A stretch of DNA of 64,000 nt from Zea mays (Eukaryota; Streptophyta; Magnoliopsida; Poales; Poaceae): the NCBI RefSeq assembly GCF_902167145.1, contig NC_050098.1, positions 134,924,207 through 134,988,206 on the forward strand. Reading direction: 5' to 3'. The first letter of the stretch is position 1; every line of letters starts with the position of its first letter. Under the pieces are notes generated by a model. It was not told the DNA's origin. It did not search any database and was given only the letters and a program-made list of their open reading frames with translations. Positions 32,561 through 43,762 of this stretch are shown in pieces. A program made the position numbers and the translations under genes.

Positions 32561-33470
32561 TTCCTTTGCGGAGAAGGATCCCTTTTGGGGTATCCCCTTT
32601 CCCGGTCCCTGTCGTAAGAGAGAGAAAGAGGAAGAGGAAAAGGATACGAAATCGAATGACATGGCGCACCTTTTTGTCGCGGTCATTTGGCGGAGATGAA
32701 GCGTCGCCTGCTTCGCCCACCAAAGGTGCTGCTTGTCCTGCCGCAGAGTTAATGCGACGGGACGAGTGGTTCACGGGGCAGCCGTTGCACGCGTGCGAGC
32801 CGTTCGAGGAACGGAACACGGGCGCGCCGTCTTCATGCCGTGAGAGAGGGTTCCCTTGCTGTCCCTGGATGGGACGTGAGCTTGGCTGACGACGTGACTG
32901 CTGCTTCCGCCCGCCTGTCACCGCCATTGCTGCCGGCCCATTTTTGGCCGTATCGACCGTCGCGCCTCCTCCTGCGGCTGACTGACCTGTGATCGATGTG
33001 CCTGGCTGGCACTGTTGGGTCATACGCAGGGTTGCCTCGAGTCACGGTACTGGTTCCGCAGTCGAGGAGGCACGGTAGTGGCGCGAGTGGCGGTGCAGTT
33101 TCTCGCACGTAGCAACCGGCGCGCCGGCTGCATGACGTGTGGGCCTGGGCCTCCATGCTGGGCGCGTCGGAGTCGAAGGGGTGCGCCCACTTGGCGCGGT
33201 TGCATGCCGCCTGCATGGCTGTCCGCCCTTTCACCCGCTGGTCTGGGCGAAAGTGGAGGAATGCTTGTAACTGCTGTGCAGTTGCGCGCACCGCGCGCGG
33301 CGGTTTGGCTTCTTCCGCCCTAGGCCAGCTTGCATGACACGTGGGACCCAGCCCCGTGTCGTAGGGGGAGGGCCTTGGAGCGTGTTGGAGAAGACTCAGC
33401 CCACGATGGCTGAGGACGTAAGTGGGGAGAGTTGCCTTTAAAAGGAGGGTGACCCCCTTGAAAGGCAACC

Positions 33471-34025
33471 ATGTCTTCGCGCTCCCTTATGCATCGCGTC
33501 TTTCCACCTTCCGAGCCCCCGGATGGGGAACACTCGCAATCCTTCCGCCTTGTCGTTGGAGGAACGCAACTTCGCGGGAGTTGGTACCTTTCTGCCATCG
33601 TTCGGCTTCAAGGATTTTCATCAGGCAGCCCGGCCGCATCCCCTCGCCGGTGGTCACCCGAGACGGCGACCACCAGCCCCTGGGTGGGGAGAAGCAAGCC
33701 GGGCTACGACCTCTGCCCCTCCCTCAGCTTCAAGGATGTTCATCATCAGTGTTGGGGAGGGGAGTGCGCAGAGTTGGGGTCGGTCTCCGCGCGGGTAGCG
33801 GCCCGCTCCTTCCCTCGGCGATCTGGGGGAAGGGCGTTCGCCGTTCGTGGCGCTGGCAGCTGCCGCGTGTCCGGCTCTCCGGCCCGAGCGGCTTCGGCGT
33901 CGCTTCCGGTGCCACCTTCCGCCATGGCAGCCGGAAGAGGTTTCTCCGCCAACGAGATAGTCGGTGCCGCCCGCGGACTGACCTCCAACTCTACGGCCTT
34001 CTGCTCGTCCTCGCCTCTCGAGTGA
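33471..34025 (+). CDS. Candidate antisense ORF of Huck-type element, 184 codons
   Basis: The ORF lies on the strand opposite to gag-pol: ATG 33471 (MSSRSLMHRVFPPSEPPDGEHSQ) to a stop at 34025. It is Ser/Arg/Ala/Gly-rich, with no domain, membrane segment or coiled coil I recognise. A TATA-like CTTTAAAAGGAG lies about 33 bp before the ATG (33436-33447), a spacing that would put a transcript start almost at the ATG. By position it resembles the antisense genes of the Tat lineage, but a chance ORF in GC-rich DNA is also possible. No function is proposed. Confidence 0.35.
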   Translation: MSSRSLMHRVFPPSEPPDGEHSQSFRLVVGGTQLRGSWYLSAIVRLQGFSSGSPAASPRRWSPETATTSPWVGRSKPGYDLCPSLSFKDVHHQCWGGECAELGSVSARVAARSFPRRSGGRAFAVRGAGSCRVSGSPARAASASLPVPPSAMAAGRGFSANEIVGAARGLTSNSTAFCSSSPLE

Positions 34026-34364
34026 GGACGTGGGCGAGGGCCTTATGGCAGCAGCATCCGCCTTGAGGTCATCGCTGCTGCTGTTCGGCCCCTCGGAGCA
34101 GAAGTCGTCGTCGTCGCTGTTGGAGCGGGCGGCGGTGAGCCATCCGTCGGCCTTCTGTTGCTCCACAAGCCCTCCAATCGTGTGGGGTTGTTCGTACCTG
34201 TGGAGGTGGAACCGGAGTTCCGTTTGTAATGGCACCTTGAGTGTCGGTGTCTGTTCATTGTGGCTGTCGGGGCCTGAACATGTATGTGTTTTTTCCTCAT
34301 TTTGAGCACTAAGACTCGCCTGTTGGCTATCTGAACCGCTTCACCAAGCGTGAGTTGCCTCGTG

Positions 34365-35315
34365 CGAAGGTGACGAGTGAGGTATCCGTATCCCGGAGGC
34401 GTAGGAGTCCCTCGGCTCGGTCGGCCTTGCCGCCCGAGGCTTCTCTTGCTTAGTTAAAGGAAACCCTCGGCCGCTCTTCGATGAGCCGAAGCCGGAGGCA
34501 GCGGTGTCAGCATGGACAGAGGCAGAGTTGGCTCGAAAAAGAAGATTTGGTCGGCCGGAGCCTGGCCGGGTCGTCCAATGGCGGGACTGACGCCGGAGTC
34601 GAGTTGTCGAGGCCACGAGCCGGGCTGATGTCCTCGGGGGACAGCTGGCTGAGGCTTCGGGGTGGCCGGCCGAGCCGTCTGCTCGGGCCGGATTCCTGGA
34701 GAAGACCCTGGCGACGATGGCCCGGGCGTGGTGCTGACGTCGTCCTTCGGATAGGAGATCCTCCGACCGCGTCACCGTCCGAGGCTAGGTTGGACCTCGC
34801 CGAAGGTGTAGTTGACGCCGAGGGTGCTGCTGCTCACTTCAACTATCAAGGTCCGAGCCTGCAGGATCGGGTTATCTTGTAGTGTGCGTATGTTTTCTGC
34901 GGTTGCCGAGGCACAAACATACTATCGTCGTGTTGTAAAGCTGCGTTTCTTTTCCTCTTGTTTCGAGTATCTGGACTTATTCGTCGATAACAGAATTGTT
35001 TGTCCGAGCGAGAGTTACTTTTCACGGAAGGTGATGAGTGAGGTATCCGTATCCCGGAGGCGTAGGAATCCCTCGGCTCGGTCGGCCTTGCCGCTTACGT
35101 GTACTCTTACTCGTCCGTAGGATTCTGCTATCGATGTAGTCGATAAGGCCCGAAAAATCGTTTCGACAGAAGAGTTTTCGAGCGTGAAGACTTGTTTGGT
35201 CCGCGGAATCACCTATCCGAGCGTGAGTTACTTATCGCAGAAGGTGATGAGTGAGGTATCCGTATCCCGGAGGCGTAGGAGTCCCTCGGCTCGGTCAGCC
35301 TTGGCTGCTTACGTG
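34365..35315. repeat. 70-bp dispersed repeat, three copies, in Huck tail
   Basis: GAGTGAGGTATCCGTATCCC followed by GGAGGCGTAGG and CCCTCGGCTCGGTC occurs at about 34365-34437, 35030-35098 and 35240-35310. Each copy is preceded by a GAGCG(T/A)GAGTT-like motif, so the duplicated unit is longer than the core. Confidence 0.85.
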
Positions 35316-35531
35316 TACTCCGTCGTTTTCAGGATCCACTTTCGAAGTAGTCGAAAAGCACGAAAGACGTTCTGGCAGAAAAGATCATTTTCCGAAGAAA
35401 ATTTTGACGCAGAGGGGGTTCCCCCCTTCTAGCCCCCGAGGGAGGGTCGGGCTTTGCCGAGGCAAGGCTGACCCTTCCTTGATGACTAGACTTTGTGTGT
35501 GAGCGAGGTGTATGAACGACTTGAAAGCATC

Positions 35532-36767
35532 TTAAGGGTAGAAGCGACGTAGCTGTCGGATGTTCCAAGCGTTGCTGTAGACCTCGCCTTGACTGTTGGC
35601 CAGCTTGTACGTTCCGGGCTTCAGATCCTTGGCGACGACGAACGGCCCTTCCCAGGGAGGCGTGAGCTTGTGCCGCCCTCGGGCATCTTGTCGCAGCCGA
35701 AGCACCAGGTCGCCCACCTGGAGGTCTCAGGACCAAACCCCTCGGGCGTGGTAGCGTCGCAGGGACTGCTGGTACCGCGCCGAGTGTAGTAAGGCCATGT
35801 CCCGAGCCTCTTCCAGCTGGTCCAGTGAGTCTTCTCGATTAGCTCGATTGCTTTGGTCGGCGTAGGCCCTCGTCCTCGGGGAACCGTATTCTAAGTCTGT
35901 GGGCAAGATGGCCTCGGCCCCATAGACTAGAAAGAACGGTGTGAAGCCCGTGGCTCGGCTTGGCATCGTCCTCAGACTCCAGACCACCGAGGGGAGTTCC
36001 TTCATCCATCGCTTGCCGAACTTGTTGAGGTCGTTGTAGATCCGCGGCTTGAGTCCTTGTAGAATCATGTCGTTGGCACGCTCTACTTGCCCATTCGTCA
36101 TGGGGTGAGCCACGGCGGCCCAGTCCACCCGGATGTGGTGATCCTCGCAGAAGTCCAGGAACTTTCTGCCAGTGAACTAGGTGCCATTGTCGGTGATGAT
36201 AGAGTTCGGGACCCCAAAGCGGTGGATGATGTTGGTGAAGAACGCCACCGCCTGTTCGGACCTGATGCTGCTTAGGGGTCGAACCTCGATCCACTTGGAG
36301 AATTTGTCGATGGCGACCAACAGGTGCGTGTATCCCCCGGGTGCCTTCTGCAAGGGATCGACGAGGTCCAGACCCCACACAACAAACGGCCAGGTGATGG
36401 GTATCGTCTGCAGAGCCTGGGCGGGCAAGTGTGTCTGCCTCGCGTAGAACTGACACCCTTCGCAGGTGCGGACAATTCTAGTGGTGTCGGCCACCGCGGT
36501 CGGCCAGTAGAAACCTTGTCGGAAGGCGTTTCCAACAAGGGCTCGAGGCGCTGCGTGATGGCCGCAAGCCCCCGAGTGTATTTCTTGTAATAGCTCCTGG
36601 CCTTCGGCGATGGATATGCATCGCTGGAGGATGCCTGAGGGGCTACGGTGGTAGAGCTCCTCCCCGTCCCCCATCAAGACGAACGACTTGGCGCGCCGTG
36701 CCAACCGCTGAGCTTCGGCTCGATCGAGGGGTAGCTCTCCTCGGTGGAGATATTGTAGGTACGGGGT
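35532..36767 (-). pseudogene. Integrase of Huck-type element
   Basis: On the minus strand it reads LVGNAFRQGFYWP, the HHCC pair (LLQEIHSGACGHH, CEGCQFYARQ), D in WGLDLVDPL, and D in ITDNGT followed at once by a premature TAG (36177-36179). E is in NGQVERANDMI, and then come TGFTPFFLVYGAEAILPTDLEYGSPR and the C-terminal GDLVLRLRQDARGRHKLTPP followed by WEGPFVV. The Gln codon after DNGT has become a stop. The rest of the domain is well preserved across 35532-36128. Confidence 0.85.
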
Positions 36768-37739
36768 CTACCAGTTTCGATTAGGCATGACCCCGCTCCG
36801 CTCCTCCTCGACGCGCAGTGCCTCACCCTCGAGGGCCGAGGGTGCCTCGGGCCGAGCCGAGGATACCTCGGGCTGAGCCGAGGGTGCCTCGGGCTGAGCC
36901 GAGGGTACCTCGGGATGGGCCAAGGGTGCCTCGGGCTGAGCCGAGGCTTTCTCGGGTTCGGGCGCGTCGTCGGTCTTGACGGAGGGTTGATGCAGGTCTC
37001 GGGAGAAGACGTCCCGGGGGATCGTTGTCCGCCCCGAGGCTATCTTAGCCAGCTCGTCCGTAGTCTCGTTGTATCGTCGGGCGATGTGGTTGAGCTCGAG
37101 CCCATAGAACTTGTCTTCCATGCGCCGAACCTCATCGCAGTAGGCTTCCATCTTTGGGTCGTGGCAGTGGGAGTTCTTCATGACTTGGTCGATGACGAGC
37201 TACGAATCACCTCGAGCATCGAGGCGTCGGACCCCTAGCTCGATGGCGATGCGCAACCCGTTGACTAGAGCCTCGTACTCGGCCACATTGTTGGACGCCG
37301 GGAAGTGGAGGCGTAGCACGTAGCGTAGGTGCTTCCCAAGGGGCGAGATGAAGAGCAGGTTCGCGCCTGCCCCTGTCTTCATCAGCGACCCGTCGAAAAA
37401 CATGGTCCAGAGTTTCGGTTGGATCGGAACCGTTGGGAGCTGGGTATCGACCCATTCAGCCACAAAGTTCGCCAAGACTTGGGACTTGATGGCCTTCCGA
37501 GAGGCGAACGAGATTGTCTCGCCCATGATTTCCACCGCCCACTTTGCAATCCTACCCGAGGCCTCTCGGCACTGGATGATCTCCCCCAGGGGGAAGGATG
37601 ACACCACAGTCACCGGATGAGACTCGAAGTAGTGTCGCAACTTCTGCCGCGTCAGGATCACCGCGTACAGCAGCTTCTAAATTTGTGGGTAGCGGATCTT
37701 GGTCTCGGACAGTACCTCACTGATGAAGTAGACTGGCCT
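36768..37739 (-). pseudogene. Dual RNase H region of Huck-type element
   Basis: The first (gypsy-type) RNase H ends with LTRQKLRHYFESHPVTVVSS. The second carries the archaeal-like set: D in MFFDGSLMKTGAG, E in NNVAEYEALVNGL, D in DARGDS (followed by a stop at 37200), and D in NETTDELAKIASG. Dual RNase H is a Tat-lineage trait. A proline/Glu linker with repeated heptads of the form SAQPEAP or SAQPEVP (about seven copies, 36836-36955) leads to the integrase. Nonsense codons lie at about 37736 and 37680. Confidence 0.8.
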
Positions 37740-38840
37740 CTAGACGGGCAATGCATGCCCCTCTTCTCCTCTCTCAACCACGCTCGCGGCGCTGACCACC
37801 TGAGTGGTAGCGGCGACGTAGACCAAGAGGGCTTCTCCGGCCGCGGGGGGCACCAAGATAGGCGCGTTTGTGAGGAGCGCCTTCAGGTTCCCGAGGGCCT
37901 CCTCGGCCTCGGGGGTCCAAGTGAAGCACTCGGCCTTTCTTAAGAGGCGGTACAGAGGCAGGCCTCTTTCGCCGAGGCGCGAGATGAAACGGCTCAGATC
38001 CGCAAGGCATCCCGTGACCCTCTGTACGCCTTTCAAGTCCTTGATGGGCCCCATGCTGGTGATGGCCGTGATTTTCTCCGGGTTGGCCTCGATGCCCCGC
38101 TCAGAGACGATGAACCCCAAGAGCATGCCTCGGGGGACCCTGAAGACGCACTTCTCGGGATTAAGCTTTACGCCTTTCGCCTTGAGACACCGGAATGTCG
38201 TTTCAAGGTCGGAAAGGAGGTCAGAGGCTTTCGTCGTCTTGACTACGATGTCATCGACGTAGGCCTCGACCGTTCGACCAATGTGTTCACCGAACACGTG
38301 GTTCATGCACCTTTGGTATGTCACACCCGCATTCCTCAAACCGAACGGCATGGTAACATAGCAGTACATGCCGAAGGGTGTGATGAAAGAAGTCGCGAGC
38401 TGGTCGGACTCTTTCATCCTGATTTGGTGATACCCTGAGTAGGCATCGAGGAAAGACAGGGTTTCGCACCCAGCAGTGGAATCCACGATTTGATCGATGC
38501 GAGGCAGAGGGTAGGGAACTTTTGAACATGCTTTGTTTAGACCAGTGTAGTCTACACACATCCGCCATTTCCCTCCTTTCTTTCTCACAAGCACAGGGTT
38601 GGCAAGCCATTCGGGATGGAATACCTCTTTGATGAACCCTGCCGCCATTAGCTTGTGGATCTCCTCGCCAATGGCTCTGCGCTTTTCTTCATCGAACCGG
38701 CGCAGAGGCTGCTTCACAGGTCGGTCTCTAGCTCGGATATCCAGCGAGTGCTCAGCGACATCCCTCGATATGCCGGGCATGTCCGAGGGACTCCACGCGA
38801 AAACGTCGGCGTTTGCGCGGAGAAAGTCGACGAGCACTGC
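37740..38840 (-). pseudogene. Reverse transcriptase of Huck-type element
   Basis: A continuous 365-codon stretch holds FLRANADVFAWSPSDMPGI, EHSLDI, GFIKEVFHPEWLANPVLVRK, KWRMCVDYTGLNKAC, YSGYHQIRM, TMPFGLRNAGVTYQRCM, and the catalytic YVDDIVV. The RT connection (PEKCVFRVPRGMLLGFIVSERGIE) and the start of RNase H follow. All RT motifs are intact, but stops close both ends (about 38838 and 37740), so it cannot be made as part of a full polyprotein. Confidence 0.9.
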
Positions 38841-39815
38841 ATCCTATTTGGGATCGAGCTCGGAGCCGATCCGGATCTGCTTGGAGGCGTCGTTGCTGGG
38901 GTTGAGAGGGACGGACTTAACCGTCTCCGCTGGCTCGAAGTTGCCGGCATGGCGCTTCACGTTTGGCGCCTCCTTGGAGAGGCTCTCCAGGTCGACGATG
39001 AGGGCCTCGGATTCGGCGAGGGCCTCGGCGTACTCCACGCACTCCATGTCGCATTCGTACGCGTGTCGGTACGTGGGGCCGACGGTGATGACCCTGTTGG
39101 GGCCCGACATCTTGAGCTTGAGGTAGGTGTAGTTGGGGACGGCCATGAACTTGGCGTAGCATGGCCTCCCCAACACCGCATGGTAGGTTCCTCGGAACCT
39201 GACCACCTCGAACGTGAGGGTTTCCCTTCAGAAGTTGGAGGGAGTCCCAAAGCATATGGGTAGATCGATTTGTCCGAGGGGCTGGACGCGTTTCCCGGGA
39301 ATGATCCCGTGAAAAGGCGTCGCGCCTGCCCAGACCGAGGACAGATCGATCCGCAGGAGCCTGAGGGTCTTGGCGTAGATGATGTTGAGGTTGCTGCCTC
39401 CGTCCATGAGGACCTTGGTGAGCCTGACGTTGCCGATGACGGGGTCGACAACGAGCGGGTATTTCCCCGGGCTCGGCACGCGGTCGGGATGGTCGCCCTG
39501 GTCGAAGGTGATGGGCTTGTCGGACCAGTCTAGGTAGACTGGCGCCGCCACCTTTACCGAGCAGACCTCCCGACGCTCTTGTTTGCGGCGCCGAGCCGAG
39601 GCATTCGCCACTTGCCCACCGTAGATCATGTAGCAGTCGTGGACCTCGGGGAACTCTCCTGCCTTGTGATCTTCCTTCTTATTGTCGTCGCGGGCCCTGC
39701 CACCCTCCGCAGGTGGCCCGGCCCTGTGAAAGTGGCGCCGAAGCATGGCGCATTCCTCAAGGGTGTGCTTGACGGGCCCCTGATGATAGGGGCACGGCTC
39801 CTTGAGCATCTTGTC
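38841..39815 (-). pseudogene. Protease region of Huck-type element
   Basis: The minus strand reads YLDWSDKPITFDQGDHPD, then the active site VLMDGGSNLNIIYAKTL and the later VRFRGTYHAVLGRPCYAKF, with LKMSGPNRVITV after it. The protease motif DGGS (instead of DTG/DSG) is usual in this lineage. A stop near 39228 (NF*RETLTFEV) breaks the frame. Confidence 0.8.
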
Positions 39816-42144
39816 GAAGAGATTGGCACCCCCGGGAGGTTTCTGTGGGTTCTTGTACTCAGCAGCGGCGACAAGGTCCGCATCGGCGGCGTCGCGTTTC
39901 GCTTGCGACTTCTTCTTGTCTTTCTTCTTAGTGCCGCGCTGAGTGGACGCCTCAGGGATATCCTCCGGCTGGCGGCCCTGGGGCTGCTTGTCCTTCCAGA
40001 AGATGGCCTCAAGCCTCCTGGCCAGAGGCGAACTTGGTGGTGATGTCCATCAGCTCGCTCGCCCTGGTGGGGGTCTTGCGACCCAGCTTGCTCACCAGGT
40101 CGCGGCAGGTGGTGCCGGCGAGGAACGCGCCGATGACATCCGAGTCGATGACGTTGGGCAGCTCGGTGCGCTGCTTCGAGAATCGCCGGATGTAGTCCCG
40201 GAGAGACTCTCCCAGCTGCTGGCGGCAGCTTCGGAGATCCCAGGAGTTCCCAGGTCGCACGTACGTGCCCTGAAAGTTGCCGGCGAAGGCTTGGACCAGG
40301 TCGTCCCAGTTGTAGATCTGCTCCGGAGGCAAATGCTCCAGCCAGGCTCGAGCGGTGTCGGAGAGGAACAGGGGGAGGTTGCGGATGATGAGGTTGTCAT
40401 CGTCCGTTCCACCCAGGTGGCAGGCCAGCCGGTAGTCCGCGAGCCACAGTTTCGGCCTCGTCTCCCCCGAGTACTTTGTGATAGTAGTCGGGGTTCGGAA
40501 CCGGGTCGGGAACGGTGCCTGTCGTATGGCTCGGCTGAAAGCCTACGGACCGGGTGGTTCGGGCGAGGGACTCCGATCCTCCCCGCTGTCGTAACGTCCC
40601 CCACGCCTGGGGTGGTAGCCTCGGCGCACCTTCTCGTCGAGGTGAGTTCGACGGTTGCGGTGGTGGTGCTCGTTGACGAGGCGACCCAGGGCCGCAGGTG
40701 CCGTGTTGCGCGTGCGCCCGGTATGGACCGAGGCTTCCCGCATGAATCAGGAAGTCGCGGCGTGATGCTCCGAGGGGTACCCCTGCCTTCGGGAGGCAGA
40801 GCTTTCGGCCCGTCGGACCGCGGCATCCTCCAGGAGATTCTTGAGCTCTCCCTGGATACGCCGCCCCTCAGTGGTTGATGGCTCTGGCATCGCGAGGAGA
40901 AGTATCGCCGCTGCAGCCAGGTTCTGGCCGACCCCACTGGAAACCGGTGGCGGCCTTGCTCTGACATCATCGGCGATGCGGTGCTGGACGCCCTGGGGTA
41001 GATGACGTGCTTCTCCAGCCAGAGGTTGGCCCGCCCATTCCTGCCCGATGTCCCGGTGGAACGGCTCAAGCGTTCCTGCTCCCTCGTCGAGCCTGGCCTG
41101 CATCTCGTGGATTTGCTCGAGCTGTGGGTCATGACCCCCCGCCGGGACGGGGACCACAGCTAGCTCCCGAAGGATGTCAACGCGAGGCGCAGACCTAGGG
41201 GGATCACCATTTTCTGGTATACCAAGATGGTTGCCTTCGCCGGGACCCCCTAGATCGACGTGGAAACATTCATGACTTGAGCCGCAGTCCACGTTGTCGA
41301 AGTTGCGGCTACCGTCAGAACAATCGGAGAGGCAGTAGTCGCATGCGGTCATAAAGTCCCGCATGGCACTGGGGTTACCAAGTCCGGAGAAATCCCAACA
41401 AAAGTCGGGCTCGTCATCTTCCTCGGAACCCGAGGGCCCGTAGGTCGAGACGGCTGTCAGCCGGTCCCAGGGTGACCGCATACGATACCCCGGAGGGTTT
41501 GGACTTGCCTCTACAAAAGCGTCCACCGAAGCGAAGTCGCTTGGTGGGTCGAGGCTGAATCCAAAAGGCTCAAGATGGGAATTGGTCGGTACCTCTTGGT
41601 CGACGGGCGGTGACGAAGTCACGTCAGGGGTAGACTGCGCCGTCGTCTCAGGTACGAGGTTGACGCCCAGCAAGTCTTTCCCGAGCGTGCTGGCGTCGTC
41701 CGTCCGCTTGGAGTTGGCGTGTGGCGGGGAAACGGCGCTCGTCTTCGTCTCAGACGCGAGGTCAATGCCCGACGTGTCCCCCGTTGGGGCGCCGGCGCCA
41801 TCGACTCGCTCGACAGCCGACGAGGTGCCGCCTCCTGCTTGGCCTTGGTTGCCCCGCCTCCTCCTCCGTCGGTGGGGGAGGCGACAGGACAAACCCGAAT
41901 GTTGTTCTTCCGCCACGTGGGGAAGACGTCGTCGATTCCACCGCCGGTGGGCGGATTGTCGGCCGCCATTGTCGCTGTCGCGCGGCGGGGGAAGGAGTAT
42001 CATGTCGCAGCTGCCGTCGAGGGACATGAACTCAAGACTCCCGAAACGGAGCACCGTCCTGGGCTGGAAAGGTTGCTGTAGACTGCCCATCTGGAGCTTG
42101 ACGGGAAGCTGTTCGTCAACACGCAGCAGGCCCCTACCTGGCAC
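39816..42144 (-). pseudogene. gag of Huck-type element
   Basis: A 465-codon N-terminal ORF (40747-42144, first ATG about 42086, MGSLQQPFQPRTVLRFGS) is of low complexity and acidic, with coiled-coil potential near HDPQLEQIHEMQARLDEG. The retrotrans-gag part follows below 40470, including WLEHLPPEQIYNWDDLVQAF and LRDYIRRFSKQRTELPNV. Then come a Lys-rich linker and the zinc-binding motif CPYHQGPVKHTLEEC near 39740-39790. Stops near 40745, 40542 and 40009 break it. Confidence 0.8.
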
Positions 42145-42150
42145 GCCAAC
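42130..42150 (-). promoter_or_regulatory. Primer-binding site of Huck-type element
   Basis: Next to the 5' LTR the minus strand reads GTTGGCGTGCCAGGTAGGGG. The tRNA was not assigned. Confidence 0.75.
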
Positions 42151-43762
42151 TGTCGGTGTTTCGAACCCGGGGGGTCCCTGGACCGACGAGTAAATTGTCG
42201 CCGCGTGCCCCAGCCCAGATGGGTCGGCGCGAGACGGAGCACGAAGGGGGGAGAGAAGCCGGAGGGAGACAGGCGTAAAAGGGGAAACCCACGGCCTTCG
42301 TGTTTGTCCCGCGCCCAGGTCGGGTGCGCTTGCAGTAGGGGGTTACAAGAGTCCGCGTGGGAGAGAGCGAGAGGCTTATGCGCGTGTCGTCCCGTCCTTC
42401 CCCGCGCGGCCAACCCTCTGTAAGAGGGCCCTGGACCTTCCTTTTATAGGCGTAAGGAGAGGGTCCAGGTGTACAATGGGAGATGTAGCAGTGTGCTAAC
42501 GTGTCTAGCGGGGAGGAGCTAGTGCCCTGAGTACATGTCATCGTGGCAGCCGGAGAGGTTTTGGCACCCTGTTCGTGTGATGTCGTGGCAGTCGGAGGAG
42601 CGCTGGAGCCTGGCGGAAGGACAGCTGTTGGGGCTGTCGAGTCCTTGCTGACATCTCCTTGCTTCCGTAAGGGGGCTGAGAGCCGCCGTCGTCATGGGGC
42701 ATGCGGGGCACCATCATTACTTGTTTACCGGGGCGAGCCAGATGGGACGCCGGTCTTGTTCCCCGTAGCCTAAGCTAGCTAGGGGTAGGGTAATGATGGC
42801 CCCTCCTGTGACGTGGTCGGTCCGAGCCCTGGGTTGGGCGAGGCGGAGGCTCCTCCGAGGTCGAGGTCGAGTCTGTCTTCCGAGGCCGAGGTCGAGTCCG
42901 AGCCCCTGGGTCGGGCGAGGCGGAGACCGTCGGCTGAGGCCAGGGCTGAGTCCGAGCCCTGGGGTCGGGCGAGGCGGAGTTCGTCGTCTTCCGGGGCTGA
43001 GCCTGAGTCCGAGCCCTAGGGTCGGGCGAGGTGGAGTTTGTTGTCTTCCGGGGCTGAGCCCGAGTCCGAGCCCTGGGGTCGGGCGAGGCGGAGTTCGTCG
43101 TCTTCCGGGGCTGAGCCCGAGTCCGAGCCCTAGGGTCGGGCGAGGCAGAGTTCGTCGTCTTCCAGGGATGAGCCCAAGTCCGAGCCCTGGGGTCGGGCGA
43201 GGCGGAGTTCGTCGTCTTCTGGGCCTGAGCCCGAGTCCGAGCCCTGGGGTCGGGCGAGGCAGAGCTTCCTATGGCGCTCGAGGCCGGACTTTGCTGCTGT
43301 CAGCCTCACTCTGTCGAGTGGCACAGCAGTCGGAGCGGCGTAGGCGGCGCTGTCCTCTTGTCAGGCCGGTTAGTGGAGCGGCAAAGTGACTGCGGTCACT
43401 TCGGCTCTGTCGACTGAAGGGCGCGCGTCAGGATAAGGTGTCAGGCCACCTTTGCATTAAATGCTCCTGCGATACGGTCGGTCGGCGTGGCGACTTGGCC
43501 AAGGTTGCTTCTTAGCGAAGACTGGGCCTCGGGCGAACCGAAGGTGTGTCCGTTGCTGGAGGGGGTCCTCGGGCGAGACGTAAATCCTCCGGGGTCGGCT
43601 GCCCTTGCCCGAGGCTGGGCTCGGGCGAGGCGAGGTCATGTCCCTTGAGTGGACCGAGCCTTGACTTAATTGTACCCATCAGGCCTTTGCAGCTTTGTGC
43701 TGATGGGGGTTACCAGCTGAGATTAGGAGCCTTGAGGGTACCCCTAATTATGGTCCCCGACA
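42151..43762 (-). repeat. 5' LTR of Huck-type element
   Basis: The 1612-bp LTR is nearly identical to 30048-31601 but has one extra 57-bp unit. A minus-strand TATA box is at about 42439-42448. Confidence 0.9.
42965..43263. repeat. 57-bp tandem repeat in Huck 5' LTR, five full units
   Basis: Unit starts are at 42965, 43022, 43079, 43136, 43193 and 43250 (partial). Confidence 0.95.

Larger units (their letters stand above)
31602..35531 (-). other. Non-coding 3' tail of Huck-type element
   Basis: About 3.9 kb of GC-rich DNA lies between the integrase and the 3' LTR, without recognisable protein domains. It contains AGCCCCCGAG motifs at about 31603, 31733, 31920 and 35431, a 74-80-bp tandem repeat (32338-32560), three copies of a 70-bp dispersed repeat (34365, 35025, 35236), and a plus-strand ORF at 33471-34025 listed separately. 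Long non-coding tails are common in Tat-lineage elements. Confidence 0.65.
30048..43762 (-). mobile_element. Huck-type Ty3/gypsy retrotransposon, complete, 13.7 kb
   Basis: LTRs of 1554 and 1612 bp and the exact duplication CTAGC (30043-30047, 43763-43767) bound the element. Coding strand is minus: 5' LTR 42151-43762, primer-binding site, gag, protease, RT, two RNase H domains, integrase, a 3.9-kb non-coding tail, 3' LTR 30048-31601. On the minus strand the LTR starts TGTCGGGGACCATAATTAGG and ends GTTTCGAAACACCGACA-like. LTR size, total length and motif style fit Huck; Flip is the main alternative. Scattered nonsense codons make it non-autonomous. It sits in the antisense gene of B. Confidence 0.75.
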
